A stretch of 61,945 nt of DNA, taken from Streptomyces phaeofaciens. Lineage in GTDB: Bacteria > Actinomycetota > Actinomycetes > Streptomycetales > Streptomycetaceae. The notes below the pieces were generated by a model, which did not search any database, was not told the DNA's origin, and saw only the letters and a list, made by a program, of their open reading frames with translations. The stretch lies in contig NZ_BMSA01000043.1 of assembly GCF_014648915.1 (NCBI RefSeq), forward strand, positions 1 through 61,945. The letters run 5' to 3'. The position numbers and the translations under genes were made by a program. This document shows, piece after piece, positions 18,504-27,820 of this stretch. Each line of letters begins with the position of its first letter. The first letter of the stretch is position 1.

Positions 18504-18601
18504 ATTAAATGGCTCGCCGGGTCATCGGCCCGTCGAGTCGTCGGTCCGCAGGGTGAGCGGCCCGCCGTGTCCTCGGTCCCGTCGTCGGTCAGGAGTCCTC
18601 C

Positions 18602-19789
<1,188 letters not shown>

Positions 19790-19817
19790 CCGGCTCCGCG
19801 GGCCCACGGGGGTCCGG

Positions 19818-19855
19818 GGTGCGAGGGGGTGCGAGCGGTGCGAGGGGGGTGCGAG
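19818..19855. repeat. Four helically spaced GGTGCGAG repeats
   Basis: Copies begin at 19818, 19828, 19837 and 19848, that is at 10, 9 and 11 bp intervals, with G-runs between them. They lie in the 106-bp gap between the thiolase stop and the TSUP-permease start, ending 40 nt before the start codon. Confidence 0.7.
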
Positions 19856-19895
19856 GGCCAAAGGGCGAGACAGTCCTTACATCAGGACATTAGAT

Positions 19896-20690
19896 GTGCG
19901 TACCATCGGCCTCCGCATGAACACGATGACGTTGTGGCACATCACCGGCTGGGAGTTCGCCGCCCTGGCCCTCGCGGCTCTTCTCGTCGGCTTCTCCAAG
20001 ACGGCCGTCAGCGGGGCCAACACGGTCAGCCTCGCGATCTTCGCCGCGGTCCTGCCGGCCCGCGCCTCCACGGGCGTCCTGCTGCCGCTGCTGATCGCCG
20101 GGGACGTCCTGGCCGTCCTCACCTACCGGCGGCACGCCCACTGGCCCACCCTGTGGCGGCTGTTCCCCGCCGTCGCGGCCGGCGTGGTCTTCGGCACGCT
20201 CTTCTTGATGTGGGCCGACGACGGCGCCGTCCGCACCTCGATCGGCGCGATCCTGCTGCTGATGGCGGGCGTCACGGTGTGGCGCCGCCGCACGGCCGAG
20301 ACGGCCGCAGGACCCGAGGCGGTGGCCGGCAGGGCGGGCCGCGTCAAAGCCCGCTCCTACGGCGTCCTCGGCGGCTTCACCACGATGGTCGCCAACGCCG
20401 GCGGCCCGGTGATGTCGATGTACCTGCTCTCCGCGGGCTTCCGAAAGCTCGGCTTCCTCGGTACCTCCGCCTTCTTCTTCCTCATCGTCAACCTCTCGAA
20501 GGTGCCGTTCAGCGTGGGCCTCGGCCTGATCGACGGCCACTCGCTGCTGCTGGACGCCGCGCTCGCCGCCTTCGTCGTCCCGGGCGCGCTGCTCGGCAAG
20601 TGGGCCGTGCACCGCATCAACCAGCGGCTCTTCGAACAGCTCGTCATCGCCGCGACCGTGGTCGGCGGACTCCAACTGCTACTGCGCTAG
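19896..20690 (+). CDS. TSUP (TauE/SafE-type) membrane permease
   Basis: A 264-aa integral membrane protein with about eight hydrophobic helices, for example WEFAALALAALLVGFSKTA, VLLPLLIAGDVLAVL, LFPAVAAGVVFGTLFLM, GAILLLMAGVTV and VVGGLQLLL. The TSUP family has two repeats with GFSKTAVSG and a second FTTMVANAGGPVMSMYLL motif, both visible. Members export or import sulfite, sulfonates or small organic acids; the substrate here is unknown. The GTG at 19896 has AGGA 9 nt upstream. An ATG at 19917 is an alternative start. The stop codon lies inside the palindrome at 20687-20753. Confidence 0.9.
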   Translation: MRTIGLRMNTMTLWHITGWEFAALALAALLVGFSKTAVSGANTVSLAIFAAVLPARASTGVLLPLLIAGDVLAVLTYRRHAHWPTLWRLFPAVAAGVVFGTLFLMWADDGAVRTSIGAILLLMAGVTVWRRRTAETAAGPEAVAGRAGRVKARSYGVLGGFTTMVANAGGPVMSMYLLSAGFRKLGFLGTSAFFFLIVNLSKVPFSVGLGLIDGHSLLLDAALAAFVVPGALLGKWAVHRINQRLFEQLVIAATVVGGLQLLLR

Positions 20691-20753
20691 GGCCCGTCTG
20701 ACGATTCCCGTCTGCCCCACGGGCGACGACGGGAATGGTCAGACAGGCCCTAG
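20687..20753. terminator. Bidirectional terminator-like palindrome containing both stop codons
   Basis: The 26-nt arms 20687-20712 and 20728-20753 match at 24 of 26 positions, with a short CCCAC/GGGCG-like loop. The left arm carries the TAG of the TSUP permease and the right arm encodes the last codons and TGA (20739-20741) of the convergent HAD gene. There is no U-tract. Confidence 0.75.
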
Positions 20754-21536
20754 CCCGAGCAGTCCGGGCAGGTCCGCGAACGAGTCCACGACGTGGTCCG
20801 GGGTGCCGCTCGCCTCCCGGTGCGTGCGCGGAAGGTACTTGCCCGTCCGCACCAGCACCCCGGCGATCCCGGCCCGCTGGGCCGCCAGGACGTCCGACTC
20901 GATGTCGTCGCCCACCATCAGCGCCTCGTCCGCCCCCGCCCCGAGCCGCGCGAGCGCCGCCGCGAAGAACGCCGGGGACGGCTTCCCCGTCACCTCCGCC
21001 TCCACGCGCGCGGCCGACTCCAGCCCCGTCACGAACGCGCCGGAGTCCAGCCGCAGCCCCGCGTCCGTACGCCAGTAGGGATTGCGGTGCATCGCCACCA
21101 GCCGTGCGCCCCGCTGGAGGTGGCCGAAGGCCCGGTCCAGCGCGTCGTACCCGAACTCGGGACCGGCCCCGCCGATCACGACCACGTCGACGTCGGTGTC
21201 CACGAGGGTCAGCCCCGCCAGGTCCTCGGCGATGTCACCGCTGTTCAGCAGCGCGCACCGCGCCCCCGGGTACCGTGCGGCGAGGTGCGCGGCGGTGACC
21301 GCGGGGGCGGTGAGGATGTCCTCGGCCGTCACCGGGAACCCGGCGTCCGCCAGCGTCGAGGCGATCGAGGCGCGGGTCCGGGACGTCGTGTTGGTCACCA
21401 GGGCCACACCGAGGCCCGCCTCCCGGACGGTCCGCAGCGCCTCGACCGTGCCCGGCAGCGGCTTCCAGGAGACGGTGAGGACCCCGTCGATGTCGATCAG
21501 GACGGCCCGGACGGCTCCCGCACGCACAGTACCCAT
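20739..21536 (-). CDS. HAD-superfamily IIA hydrolase (NagD/PGP-like)
   Basis: A 265-aa protein starting MGTVRAGAVRAVLIDIDGVL. Motif I is LIDIDGVLTVSW, motif II VALVTNTTSRTR, motif III the Lys in TGKPSPAFF and motif IV LMVGDDIESDVLAAQ. The C2a-type cap (about 85-180) fits the HAD-IIA subfamily of phosphatases acting on sugar phosphates, pyridoxal phosphate or phosphoglycolate. The ATG at 21536 is preferred over a longer in-frame extension because the HAD fold begins 10 residues after it. It is convergent with the TSUP gene, and its last codons and stop lie in a shared palindrome. Confidence 0.9.
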   Translation of the reverse strand: MGTVRAGAVRAVLIDIDGVLTVSWKPLPGTVEALRTVREAGLGVALVTNTTSRTRASIASTLADAGFPVTAEDILTAPAVTAAHLAARYPGARCALLNSGDIAEDLAGLTLVDTDVDVVVIGGAGPEFGYDALDRAFGHLQRGARLVAMHRNPYWRTDAGLRLDSGAFVTGLESAARVEAEVTGKPSPAFFAAALARLGAGADEALMVGDDIESDVLAAQRAGIAGVLVRTGKYLPRTHREASGTPDHVVDSFADLPGLLGLGPV

Positions 21537-21606
21537 ACGGGGACCATAGCGCCGGGGCCCACCGCCCGCCGGAAGGATCACCCGCGGGCGACGGTGGCGC
21601 CGGGGT

Positions 21607-22281
21607 TCAGTCGCCCAGCGGGTTCTCCGGGTCCCGCAGCACGCCGAGGACCGGGGCGTACATCCGCGACTTGATGGTCCGCAGGGTGTCGCCCGCCTTG
21701 CCGGCCAGCGCTCCGGCCAGCTCCACGGCCGTGGCGCGTACGGCGTCCTCGGTGGCCGCGTGGTCCACGATCCCGGCGGCCAGCGCGTCCTGGCCGCCGT
21801 AACGGCGGGCGGTGACCATGGCCTCGTGCGCGGTGCGCGGCGCGAGCCGGGCCTGGATGAGGGCGGACATGCCCGGGGTGAAGGGGATGTTGATGTCCGC
21901 CTCGGGCAGGCACCAGAAGCCGCGGTCGGCGCGCATCACCCGGACGTCGTGGGCCAGCGAGAACATCGCGCCCGCCGCGAAGGTGTGCCCCTGGAGCGCG
22001 GCCACGGTGACGACCGGCAGACTCAGAAGCCGGGCGAACAGCCCGTGGACCGAGACGACGTAGTCCAGATGCCGGTCGGCGTGCGCGAACAGCCAGTCCA
22101 GGTCGAGGCCGTTGGAGTAGAACTTGCCGGTGGCGGCGGTCACCAGGGCGCGCGGCCCCTCCGCCTTCTCCACCTCGTCCAGGGCGGCGTTCACGGCCGC
22201 GATCCAGTCCGGGTGGAAACGGTTCTCCCCGTCCCCGAGATCGAGGACGAAGACCTGGTCCTGGCGGTCGAGCGTGGGCAT
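21607..22281 (-). CDS. Enoyl-CoA hydratase/isomerase family protein
   Basis: A 224-aa crotonase-fold protein. Visible are the oxyanion-hole segments KFYSNGLDLDWL and ALQGHTFAAGAMFSLAHD, and LPEADINIPFTPGMSAL. The family's usual first glutamate region is HTFAAGA rather than GxxxGGG. The shape is closest to delta3,delta2-enoyl-CoA isomerases, which move a double bond during oxidation of unsaturated fatty acids. It is somewhat shorter than typical hydratases. GGAG lies 6 nt before ATG 22281. The TetR gene is 56 nt upstream on the same strand, so the two may form a unit. Confidence 0.88.
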   Translation of the reverse strand: MPTLDRQDQVFVLDLGDGENRFHPDWIAAVNAALDEVEKAEGPRALVTAATGKFYSNGLDLDWLFAHADRHLDYVVSVHGLFARLLSLPVVTVAALQGHTFAAGAMFSLAHDVRVMRADRGFWCLPEADINIPFTPGMSALIQARLAPRTAHEAMVTARRYGGQDALAAGIVDHAATEDAVRATAVELAGALAGKAGDTLRTIKSRMYAPVLGVLRDPENPLGD

Positions 22282-22337
22282 GGCGACTCCTTCACACAGG
22301 CGGGTATGTCAGGGACTGCGGGCCGATGGGCGCAGGG

Positions 22338-22934
22338 CTACGGGTCCACCGGCCGCAGAGCGTGTTCCAGCAGGTCACGGATCTCCACGGCCGCCGCGTC
22401 CAGCGGACCGGCGCTCCGCTCGGCCCGGCACATCACCACCGCGCCCTCGACCGCTGCGACGACGAACGAGCCAAGGCGCCGGCCGCGTTCCTCGGACAGC
22501 CCGTGCCGCACGAGCAGCGTGGCGAGGTCCTCCTGCCAGCGGGTGAAGGCCGCGGCCGCCGAGCGGGCGGGCTCCGGAGCGTCGTCGTCGGTCTCCACGG
22601 CCACCGCCACGATCGGACAGCCGGCCCGGAAGTCGCTGCTCACCAGCCGCTCGCGCCACAGGGCGAAGAACGCGTCGACGGCCCGCAGCGGATCGGGGTC
22701 GTCCATGGCCGCCTCGATCAGCCCGGCCACGAAGTCCCCGGCGAACACCACCGCCTCGTCGATCAACTGGGCGCGGCCGCCGGGGAAGTGGTGGTACACC
22801 GAGCCGCGCGGCGCGCCGCTGTGGGCGAGCACCCGGTCGATGCTGACCCCGCTCGCGCCGTGTTCGCCGAGCAGGGCGGCGGCACTGGAGACCATCCGGC
22901 CACGGCTGTCGCTCCTGCGCGGGCTCACGGGCAC
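22338..22934 (-). CDS. TetR-family transcriptional repressor
   Basis: A 198-aa regulator. The N-terminal helix-turn-helix spans about 10-60 (AAALLGEHGASGVSIDRVLAHSGAPRGSVYHHFP, with the characteristic VYHHFPGG). The C-terminal ligand domain is of the TetR_C_LmrA/YxaF type (FFALWRERLVSSDFRAGCPIVAVAVE). The start is GTG 22934; a second in-frame GTG two codons downstream (22928) cannot be excluded. The upstream region contains a promoter with an overlapping ACCGGT-centred element, which suggests autoregulation. Its likely targets are itself and the downstream enoyl-CoA isomerase gene. Confidence 0.9.
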   Translation of the reverse strand: MPVSPRRSDSRGRMVSSAAALLGEHGASGVSIDRVLAHSGAPRGSVYHHFPGGRAQLIDEAVVFAGDFVAGLIEAAMDDPDPLRAVDAFFALWRERLVSSDFRAGCPIVAVAVETDDDAPEPARSAAAAFTRWQEDLATLLVRHGLSEERGRRLGSFVVAAVEGAVVMCRAERSAGPLDAAAVEIRDLLEHALRPVDP

Positions 22935-22977
22935 ACCTCGTCCACGGCCGGTGCGGGCACCTCGGACGGCGCCTGCT

Positions 22978-23016
22978 ACCGGTCAGTAATTATGCTCTCT
23001 GTCATAGAACATGCAA
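22978..23016 (-). promoter_or_regulatory. Probable promoter with overlapping TetR operator
   Basis: On the minus strand a TTGCAT -35-like box (23011-23016) is followed after 16 nt by CATAAT (22989-22994). ACCGGTCAGTAATTA (22978-22992) overlaps the -10; the CTGACCGGT half resembles many streptomycete TetR sites, although the other half-site is degenerate. Confidence 0.45.
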
Positions 23017-23046
23017 GCCTCGCCCTCTCCGGCCGGACGCGCGGCG

Positions 23047-23895
23047 TCAGGTCTGCGCGGCCACCCAGTCCGCGGTGGCCCCGATCCCGCCGAACGTGTA
23101 GAAGTGCAGCCCGAGGTCACCGTGCCGGCCGGCGTCGTACCGCTCGGCCAGGGCCCGCACGAAGCGGTCGGGGCCCGCGGTGCCCATCAGGTTGGTCAGC
23201 GAGAACCCGTACTTGCGCGCGATACCCGCACCGGTGCCCACCCCGAACCGCGTGGCGTACGACAGCAGCCGCCGCACCCCGGCCGGTCCGGGCACCCCGA
23301 CCCGCACCGGGAGGTCCACCCCGCGCTCCCGGAGGTCCTCCACCCACCTCAGGACCGGCTCGACGTCGAAGCCGAACTGGGTGATCACACCGCCCGCCAG
23401 GCCCTGCTCCCGCAAGGCCGCGGCCTTCTCCTCGATCGCCGACCAGAGCACCGGCTCACCGATCGCCGGATGGCCCTCGGGGTAGCCGCTGACGCCGACA
23501 TGCCGCACGCCGTACTCCTGGAGCAGCCCGGACCGCAACAGGGACAGCGCGTCGGCGTACGGGCCCTGCGGTACGGCGGGGTCACCGCCGACGACGAAGA
23601 CCTCCTCGGCGGCACCGGCCTCCCGGAGCGCGGCGAGGAACTCCGCCGTCTCGGCCCGTGAGCGCAGCCGGCGCGCGGAGAGGTGCGGAACGGGGACGAA
23701 ACCCAGCCGTGCCGCGGCCCGCGCGGCGGACAGCCGCAGTTCGGGCGGCTCGTTGCCGAGGAAGGTGATGTTGATCCGGGTGCCCGGCGGGATCGCGCCC
23801 CGGGCCTCCTCCAGGTGCGCCACGTCCTTGCCGGTCATCTCCAGGGAGAAGTCGTCCAGGAGCCGGGGCGCGGTCGTCGTCGGTGTGTCGCTCAC
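23047..23895 (-). CDS. Methylenetetrahydrofolate reductase-like flavoprotein
   Basis: A 282-aa TIM-barrel protein of the MTHFR family. Recognisable strands and motifs are INITFLGNEP, GFVPVPHLSARRL (the family's hisL motif), EEVFVVGGDPAVPQGPY, VGVSGYPEGHP, GGVITQFGFDVEPVLRW and GLHFYTFGG. Standalone MTHFR-like enzymes of this size reduce or oxidise C1-tetrahydrofolate and are often linked to demethylation pathways. The window shows no cobalamin methyltransferase beside it, so the role is unclear, and it could be a second MetF-like enzyme. The start is GTG 23895 (SDTPTTTAPRLL). It is encoded upstream of the TetR gene on the same strand with a 112-nt gap. Confidence 0.87.
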   Translation of the reverse strand: MSDTPTTTAPRLLDDFSLEMTGKDVAHLEEARGAIPPGTRINITFLGNEPPELRLSAARAAARLGFVPVPHLSARRLRSRAETAEFLAALREAGAAEEVFVVGGDPAVPQGPYADALSLLRSGLLQEYGVRHVGVSGYPEGHPAIGEPVLWSAIEEKAAALREQGLAGGVITQFGFDVEPVLRWVEDLRERGVDLPVRVGVPGPAGVRRLLSYATRFGVGTGAGIARKYGFSLTNLMGTAGPDRFVRALAERYDAGRHGDLGLHFYTFGGIGATADWVAAQT

Positions 23896-24002
23896 CTCTG
23901 AAGGGTGCGCAACCGCGCGGGCGCGGGAGCACAGCTGTATCGATCTAGTGGCCGGGCTAACAGGGGCGCACCACGCCTCTCGCCGGGCCGTTCACCAGCC
24001 CC

Positions 24003-26087
24003 CTAGGGTGCGAGGACCGCAGGTTCCGGTTCCGCCGGGCGGCGGGGCAGACCGGCGTTCAGGTCCTCGATCAGGAGCCGCTTGGAGATGGTGTCCACGG
24101 CCGCGCGCAGATCGCCGCCCGCCGGGCGCCCGATGTCCTGGGCCACCCGCTCCTCCAGCCAGCGGCCCCACGCCTCGGTGATGACCCCGGCCTCGCGGGT
24201 ACCGGCCTCCGTGTGGGAGAGGAGCGAGCCGTCGCGGGCCAGGTACCCCTCGTCGACCATGCGGTCGAACACCGGCAGCAGCACCTCCGGCGGCAGCCGG
24301 CGGCGGGCGGAGACCAGCCCCAGACTCGCGTGGCCGACCATCCTGGTGAACACCTCCACCTGCATCACGGCCCAGGCGCCCGCGATGTCGAGGCGGGTGT
24401 CGGACTCCTCGACGAGCCGACGGGCGGTGTCCAGGTCCGTACCGCCGATGATCTTCGCGACGGAGGCCTCCAGGACCCGCCGCGAGTCCGCCCCCGACGG
24501 CTGACCGAACCCCTCGCCCATGTCCGTGGAGCCGAACCGCGCGCTGTCGCGCAGCGGCACCTGCTTGAGGAACAGGGCGACGACGAAGCCGAGCGCGGCG
24601 ACCGGCACGGTCCACAGGAACACCGTCTGGATGGTGTCCGCGTACGCCTGGATGATCGGGTCGGCGACCGGGCCGGGCAGATCGTGCAGGCCCTCGGGGC
24701 TGGTCGCGGCCTTCGCGACGGCCGCCGGATCGGCACTGCCTCCCGCCGCCGAGACGGCCGAGGCGATGCCGTCCTCGAGGTGGGAGGTGAGGGTGTTGGT
24801 GTAGATCGTGCCGAAGACGGCCGTGCCGAACGAGCTGCCCAGGGTGCGGAAGAAAGTGACGCCCGAGGTGGCGGTGCCCAGGTCGGTGTAGTCGACGGTG
24901 TTCTGCACGGCGATCGTCAGGACCTGCATGCACAACCCGATGCCGGTGCCGAGCACGAACATGTACAGCGACTCCAGCCAGGCGCCCGTGCCCGGCCCCA
25001 TCAGGGACATCAGATACAGACCGACCCCCATCACCAGCGAGCCGACGATCGGGAAGACGCGGTAGCGGCCGGTCTGGCTGACCACGTTCCCGCTGAAGAT
25101 CGACGCGATGAGCAGGCCGGCCACCATCGGCAGCGTGCGCACACCGGAGACCGTGGCCGAGTCGCCGTCGACGTACTGGAGATAGGTCGGCAGATAGGTC
25201 ATCGCGCCGAGCATCGCGAAGCCGACGATGAAGCTGAGGATCGAGCAGACCGTGAAGACCGGGTTGCCGAACAGCCGCATCGGCAGCATGGGCTCCTTCG
25301 CCCGCGCCTCCACCACGCAGAACAGGCCGAGCGCCAGCGCCCCGCCCACGAAGAGGCCGATGATGACGCCCGAACTCCACGCGTACTCGTTGCCGCCCCA
25401 GCTCGTCGCCAGGATCAGGGCGCTCGCGCCGACCGCCACCAGCGCGATGCCCAGGTAGTCGATCACCGGGCGGGACGCCGACTTCACCACCGGGATGGTG
25501 CGCGCCGCGGCCACGACGACGAGGATCGCGATCGGGACGTTGACGTAGAACGCCCACCGCCAGGTCAGATGGTCGGTGAACAGGCCGCCCAGCAGCGGCC
25601 CGATGACCGTCGCCACACCGAACACGGCACCGATCGCGCCCTGGTACTTGCCGCGCTCGCGCAACGGGATGACGTCCGCGATCAGCGCCATCGCCGTCAC
25701 CATCAGCCCGCCCGCGCCGACGCCCTGCATGGCCCGCCAGGCGATCAGCAATGACATGTTGGTGGCCAGACCGCACAGGAACGACCCCGTGATGAACACG
25801 ATCGCCGACACCTGGAAGACCACCTTGCGGCCGAACAGGTCGCCGAACTTGCCGACCAGCACGGTCGCGACGGTCTCCGCGAGGAGGTACGACGTGACCA
25901 CCCACGACATGTGCGCGGCCCCGCCGAGGTCCGAGACGATCGTCGGCAGCGCCGTGCCCACGATCGTCTGGTCCAGGGCCGCCAGCAGCATGCCCAGCAC
26001 GATCGTCACGAAGACGATGTTGCGGCGGCGCGGGTCCAGGACCGGCGGCTGGGCGGCGGGCGGGGCCATTTCCTCGGCGGCTGTCAC
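24003..26087 (-). CDS. 14-TM MFS drug exporter (DHA2/EmrB-QacA) with C-terminal cytoplasmic domain
   Basis: A 694-aa transporter. Fourteen hydrophobic helices lie between about residues 25 and 525. The signature motif is LDQTIVGTALPTI in helix 1, and the motif-A loop is VGKFGDLFGRKVVF. It is a proton-coupled antiporter in the membrane, probably exporting hydrophobic or cationic drugs or an endogenous antibiotic. The last roughly 150 residues are soluble and end with a winged-helix-like segment (VFDRMVDEGYLARDGSLLSHTEAG), seen in some streptomycete MDR pumps. The start is GTG 26087; an ATG six codons in is an alternative. No adjacent regulator is evident. Confidence 0.93.
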   Translation of the reverse strand: MTAAEEMAPPAAQPPVLDPRRRNIVFVTIVLGMLLAALDQTIVGTALPTIVSDLGGAAHMSWVVTSYLLAETVATVLVGKFGDLFGRKVVFQVSAIVFITGSFLCGLATNMSLLIAWRAMQGVGAGGLMVTAMALIADVIPLRERGKYQGAIGAVFGVATVIGPLLGGLFTDHLTWRWAFYVNVPIAILVVVAAARTIPVVKSASRPVIDYLGIALVAVGASALILATSWGGNEYAWSSGVIIGLFVGGALALGLFCVVEARAKEPMLPMRLFGNPVFTVCSILSFIVGFAMLGAMTYLPTYLQYVDGDSATVSGVRTLPMVAGLLIASIFSGNVVSQTGRYRVFPIVGSLVMGVGLYLMSLMGPGTGAWLESLYMFVLGTGIGLCMQVLTIAVQNTVDYTDLGTATSGVTFFRTLGSSFGTAVFGTIYTNTLTSHLEDGIASAVSAAGGSADPAAVAKAATSPEGLHDLPGPVADPIIQAYADTIQTVFLWTVPVAALGFVVALFLKQVPLRDSARFGSTDMGEGFGQPSGADSRRVLEASVAKIIGGTDLDTARRLVEESDTRLDIAGAWAVMQVEVFTRMVGHASLGLVSARRRLPPEVLLPVFDRMVDEGYLARDGSLLSHTEAGTREAGVITEAWGRWLEERVAQDIGRPAGGDLRAAVDTISKRLLIEDLNAGLPRRPAEPEPAVLAP

Positions 26088-26192
26088 GAGGTCACGATCA
26101 CACCGGCCGACGGGGCACGCATGCCCGGCGGGCCGCTCGGGCTACCGCACGCCGCCTCCCGGACCGGCCCGTCCCGGCCGTCGCCCCGCGGG

Positions 26193-26966
26193 CTACCGCT
26201 CCCCGGGGTTGCGGCGCAGCAGATACGTGTCCATGATCCAGCCCTTGCGCTCGCGCGCCTCTGCGCGCAGCCGCTCGATCCGCGGGCCTGCCTCCGCGAT
26301 CGGCCCCGCGACCAGGATCTCGTCCGGCGTGCCGATGTAGGCGCCCCAGTAGATGTCGATGTCGTCCTCGGCGTACTGCCGGAAGGTCTGGTGGGCGTCC
26401 AGCATCACCACCACGTCGTCGACCCCCTCCGGGAAGCCCTCGGCGAGCCGCCGGCCGGTGGTGATCTGTACCGGCCGTGCCACCCGGTTCAGGCCCGTGC
26501 GGTGCCGGGCGACGAGCGCCGAGACACTGCTGACGCCCGGCACGACGTCGTACGTGAAGGCGACCGTGCCCGCGGCCAGCACCTCCTCCAGGATGCCCAG
26601 CGTGCTGTCGTACAGCGCGGGGTCGCCCCAGACCAGGAACGCGCCGCTCTCGTCCTCGCCCAGCTCCTCGGCGATCAGCCGCTCGTAGATGCCCGCGCGG
26701 GCGCTGCGCCAGTCGCCGACGGCGGGGGAGTAGGCCGCGCCGCCCGCCCGCCGGTCCCGCTCGGGGTCGCGGGCCTCGACCACCCGGTACCCGCCCTCGG
26801 GCAGGTGCGTGTCGAGCATGTCCCGGCGCAGTCGCGTCAGGTCGCTCTTCACCTCGCCCTTGTCCAGGACGAAGAACACGTCCGTGCTCCGCAGCGCCCT
26901 GACCGCCTGGAGGGTCAGCTGCTCGGGGTCGCCCGCGCCGATACCGATGACATGAATCCTTCGCAC
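26193..26966 (-). CDS. cobF: Precorrin-6A synthase (deacetylating), CobF
   Basis: A 257-aa tetrapyrrole methyltransferase. The fold begins with VIGIGAGDPEQLTLQAV and includes LVWGDPALYDSTLGILE, VVPGVSSVSALVARH and QITTGRRLAEG. This combination is characteristic of CobF, which methylates C1 and removes acetyl (deacetylation) in the aerobic cobalamin pathway. The start is set at GTG 26966 (MRRIHVIGIG); another GTG two codons upstream is possible. No other cob gene lies nearby, which is common for cobF in actinomycetes. It is followed by a gap of about 105 nt before the MFS gene. Confidence 0.93.
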   Translation of the reverse strand: MRRIHVIGIGAGDPEQLTLQAVRALRSTDVFFVLDKGEVKSDLTRLRRDMLDTHLPEGGYRVVEARDPERDRRAGGAAYSPAVGDWRSARAGIYERLIAEELGEDESGAFLVWGDPALYDSTLGILEEVLAAGTVAFTYDVVPGVSSVSALVARHRTGLNRVARPVQITTGRRLAEGFPEGVDDVVVMLDAHQTFRQYAEDDIDIYWGAYIGTPDEILVAGPIAEAGPRIERLRAEARERKGWIMDTYLLRRNPGER

Positions 26967-27045
26967 GACCACGAGTCTGCCGTACGCCACCGACAGTGAC
27001 CGCGCCAGGTACCGGGAAGGCGGCGACCGCCGGTGCCGCCGCGGG

Positions 27046-27579
27046 TCAGGGGGTGCCGCGCAGCCGCGGTGCCCGGGCCCCCGCGTCGACCGGCGCGGCC
27101 GTCCGCTCCACCTCCGCCGCCAGGTCGCGCGCCCAGCCGGCCAGCCCCGCGAGATCCAGCCCGTACGGACGCGCGCGGCCCGCTTCGGCAACCGCCCACT
27201 CCGCCACCGCCCCGGCGCCGCGCCGCAGCAGCCGGACACCGCCCGTGACATTGCCCCGGGCCGCGTGGGTGAGGCCGACCGCGAGCTGCGCGAGCCCCCG
27301 CCACAGCGTGCGCTCGGCCTCGGGCCCCGACTTCCAGGCGTCCTCGAACACCTCGTGGGCGTGGAACGGCTTCCCCGCGTCCAGCAGCTCCTGCGCCTGC
27401 GCGACGGTCTCCTCGGGGGTCCGTACGACGCCCTCGGGCTGCCGTTCCACGCCGTCCGCGCCGTACGGCAAGGGCCGTCCCAGCCCGTCCCGGGGCCGCG
27501 CGCTGCGCGCCCGCCCCTCGCCGTCCCGGTCCCGTGTCCCGACCGTCCGGCCGCCGTCCCTGTCCGCTGCACCACCCAT
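27046..27579 (-). CDS. DUF309 family protein
   Basis: A 177-aa protein with a disordered Arg/Asp-rich N-terminus (1-60) and a compact alpha-helical DUF309 domain carrying the family signature FHAHEVFEDAWKSG, followed by LWRGLAQLAVGLTHAARGN. DUF309 proteins are small, mostly helical and of unknown biochemical role; the conserved His and Glu could bind a metal. The ATG at 27579 is chosen over a longer frame that would overlap the promoter region of the tRNA. The 79-nt gap to cobF allows co-transcription. Confidence 0.85.
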   Translation of the reverse strand: MGGAADRDGGRTVGTRDRDGEGRARSARPRDGLGRPLPYGADGVERQPEGVVRTPEETVAQAQELLDAGKPFHAHEVFEDAWKSGPEAERTLWRGLAQLAVGLTHAARGNVTGGVRLLRRGAGAVAEWAVAEAGRARPYGLDLAGLAGWARDLAAEVERTAAPVDAGARAPRLRGTP

Positions 27580-27680
27580 ACGACGATTGTCCCGCCCCGA
27601 GGCCCTCTTCGGGGCAGCGCCCGGTGTGGGGTAAAGTGCTGTCCGCGCGATCACGTGGCGAACACCGCGGGGAAGCGCAC

Positions 27681-27754
<74 letters not shown>

Positions 27755-27775
27755 CTCGAAAGAGTCGTGGTTCAG

Positions 27776-27810
27776 AGGTCGTGTCGGAGTGATCCGGCAC
27801 GACCTTTTTT
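27776..27810 (+). terminator. Intrinsic terminator of tRNA-Pro
   Basis: A 13-bp stem (27776-27788 with 27793-27805, one G-U pair), GTGA tetraloop and a run of six T immediately after the stem. It is one of the few textbook rho-independent terminators in this window. It also separates the tRNA unit from the CIS locus. Confidence 0.92.
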
Positions 27811-27820
27811 CAGGCCTCCT

